From: CAWEPK01 sp049521495
Lineage (GTDB): Bacteria; Desulfobacterota; Syntrophorhabdia; Syntrophorhabdales; WCHB1-27
NCBI GenBank assembly: GCA_049521495.1
Contig: JBEKOT010000130.1
Location: 1-6,132 of the forward strand
Length of the DNA: 6,132 bases
Direction: 5' to 3'
Program-made: the position numbers and the translations under genes
Part shown: positions 6,119 through 6,132 of the stretch, one piece after another
How positions within the stretch are numbered: the first letter of the stretch is position 1
How the letters are laid out: each line of letters opens with the position of its first letter
Notes under the pieces: model-generated
Seen by the model: the letters and a program-made list of their open reading frames with translations, nothing else
The model's database searches: none
Told to the model about the DNA's origin: nothing

Positions 6119-6132
6119 AAGCTCGATTGGGA

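Noticed and set aside
1..6132. CRISPR array, tRNA/rRNA gene, intact transposase, toxin-antitoxin or defence system
   Set aside because: No repeated spacer units, tRNA-like arms with a T-loop motif, or relevant protein motifs were found on either strand.

Overview
This window looks like ordinary chromosome from a moderately GC-rich Gram-negative bacterium. The best guess is Desulfobacterota (old deltaproteobacteria, in the Geobacter/Syntrophorhabdus range). The basis is the secA-argJ gene pair, a TrmH/SpoU methyltransferase overlapping pyrF, and Geobacter-like PyrF and SecA motifs. This placement is inferred from remembered gene order and protein character; no search was run.

Layout. Positions 1-354 contain no convincing gene. 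They hold several short inverted repeats, a plausible sigma70-type promoter (91-119), a possible minus-strand terminator (19-41) and one tiny doubtful ORF (174-281). A 157-residue conserved-looking protein with a discoidin/galactose-binding-like character follows (355-828, +). A short intergenic stretch (829-916) carries a GGCC-repeat palindrome that may be a weak terminator, then a very good sigma70/extended -10 promoter that ends almost on the start codon of secA. secA (917-3520, +) and argJ (3525-4664, +) are four bases apart and probably co-transcribed. Convergent to them, after only 10 bp, lies a minus-strand operon read from the right edge: pyrF (6106-5375), then a TrmH/RlmB-type rRNA 2'-O-methyltransferase (5400-4675) whose start overlaps the pyrF end by 26 bp.

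Function. The genes are housekeeping: the Sec translocase motor, the acetyl-recycling step of arginine synthesis, the last step of UMP synthesis, and a ribosomal RNA modification enzyme. They do not form one pathway. I see no CRISPR array, tRNA, rRNA, intact mobile element or defence system. The points most worth a second look are the near-leaderless architecture of secA, the uncharacterised 157-aa protein, the unexplained left 354 bp, and a one-residue-short SAM-binding motif in the methyltransferase.
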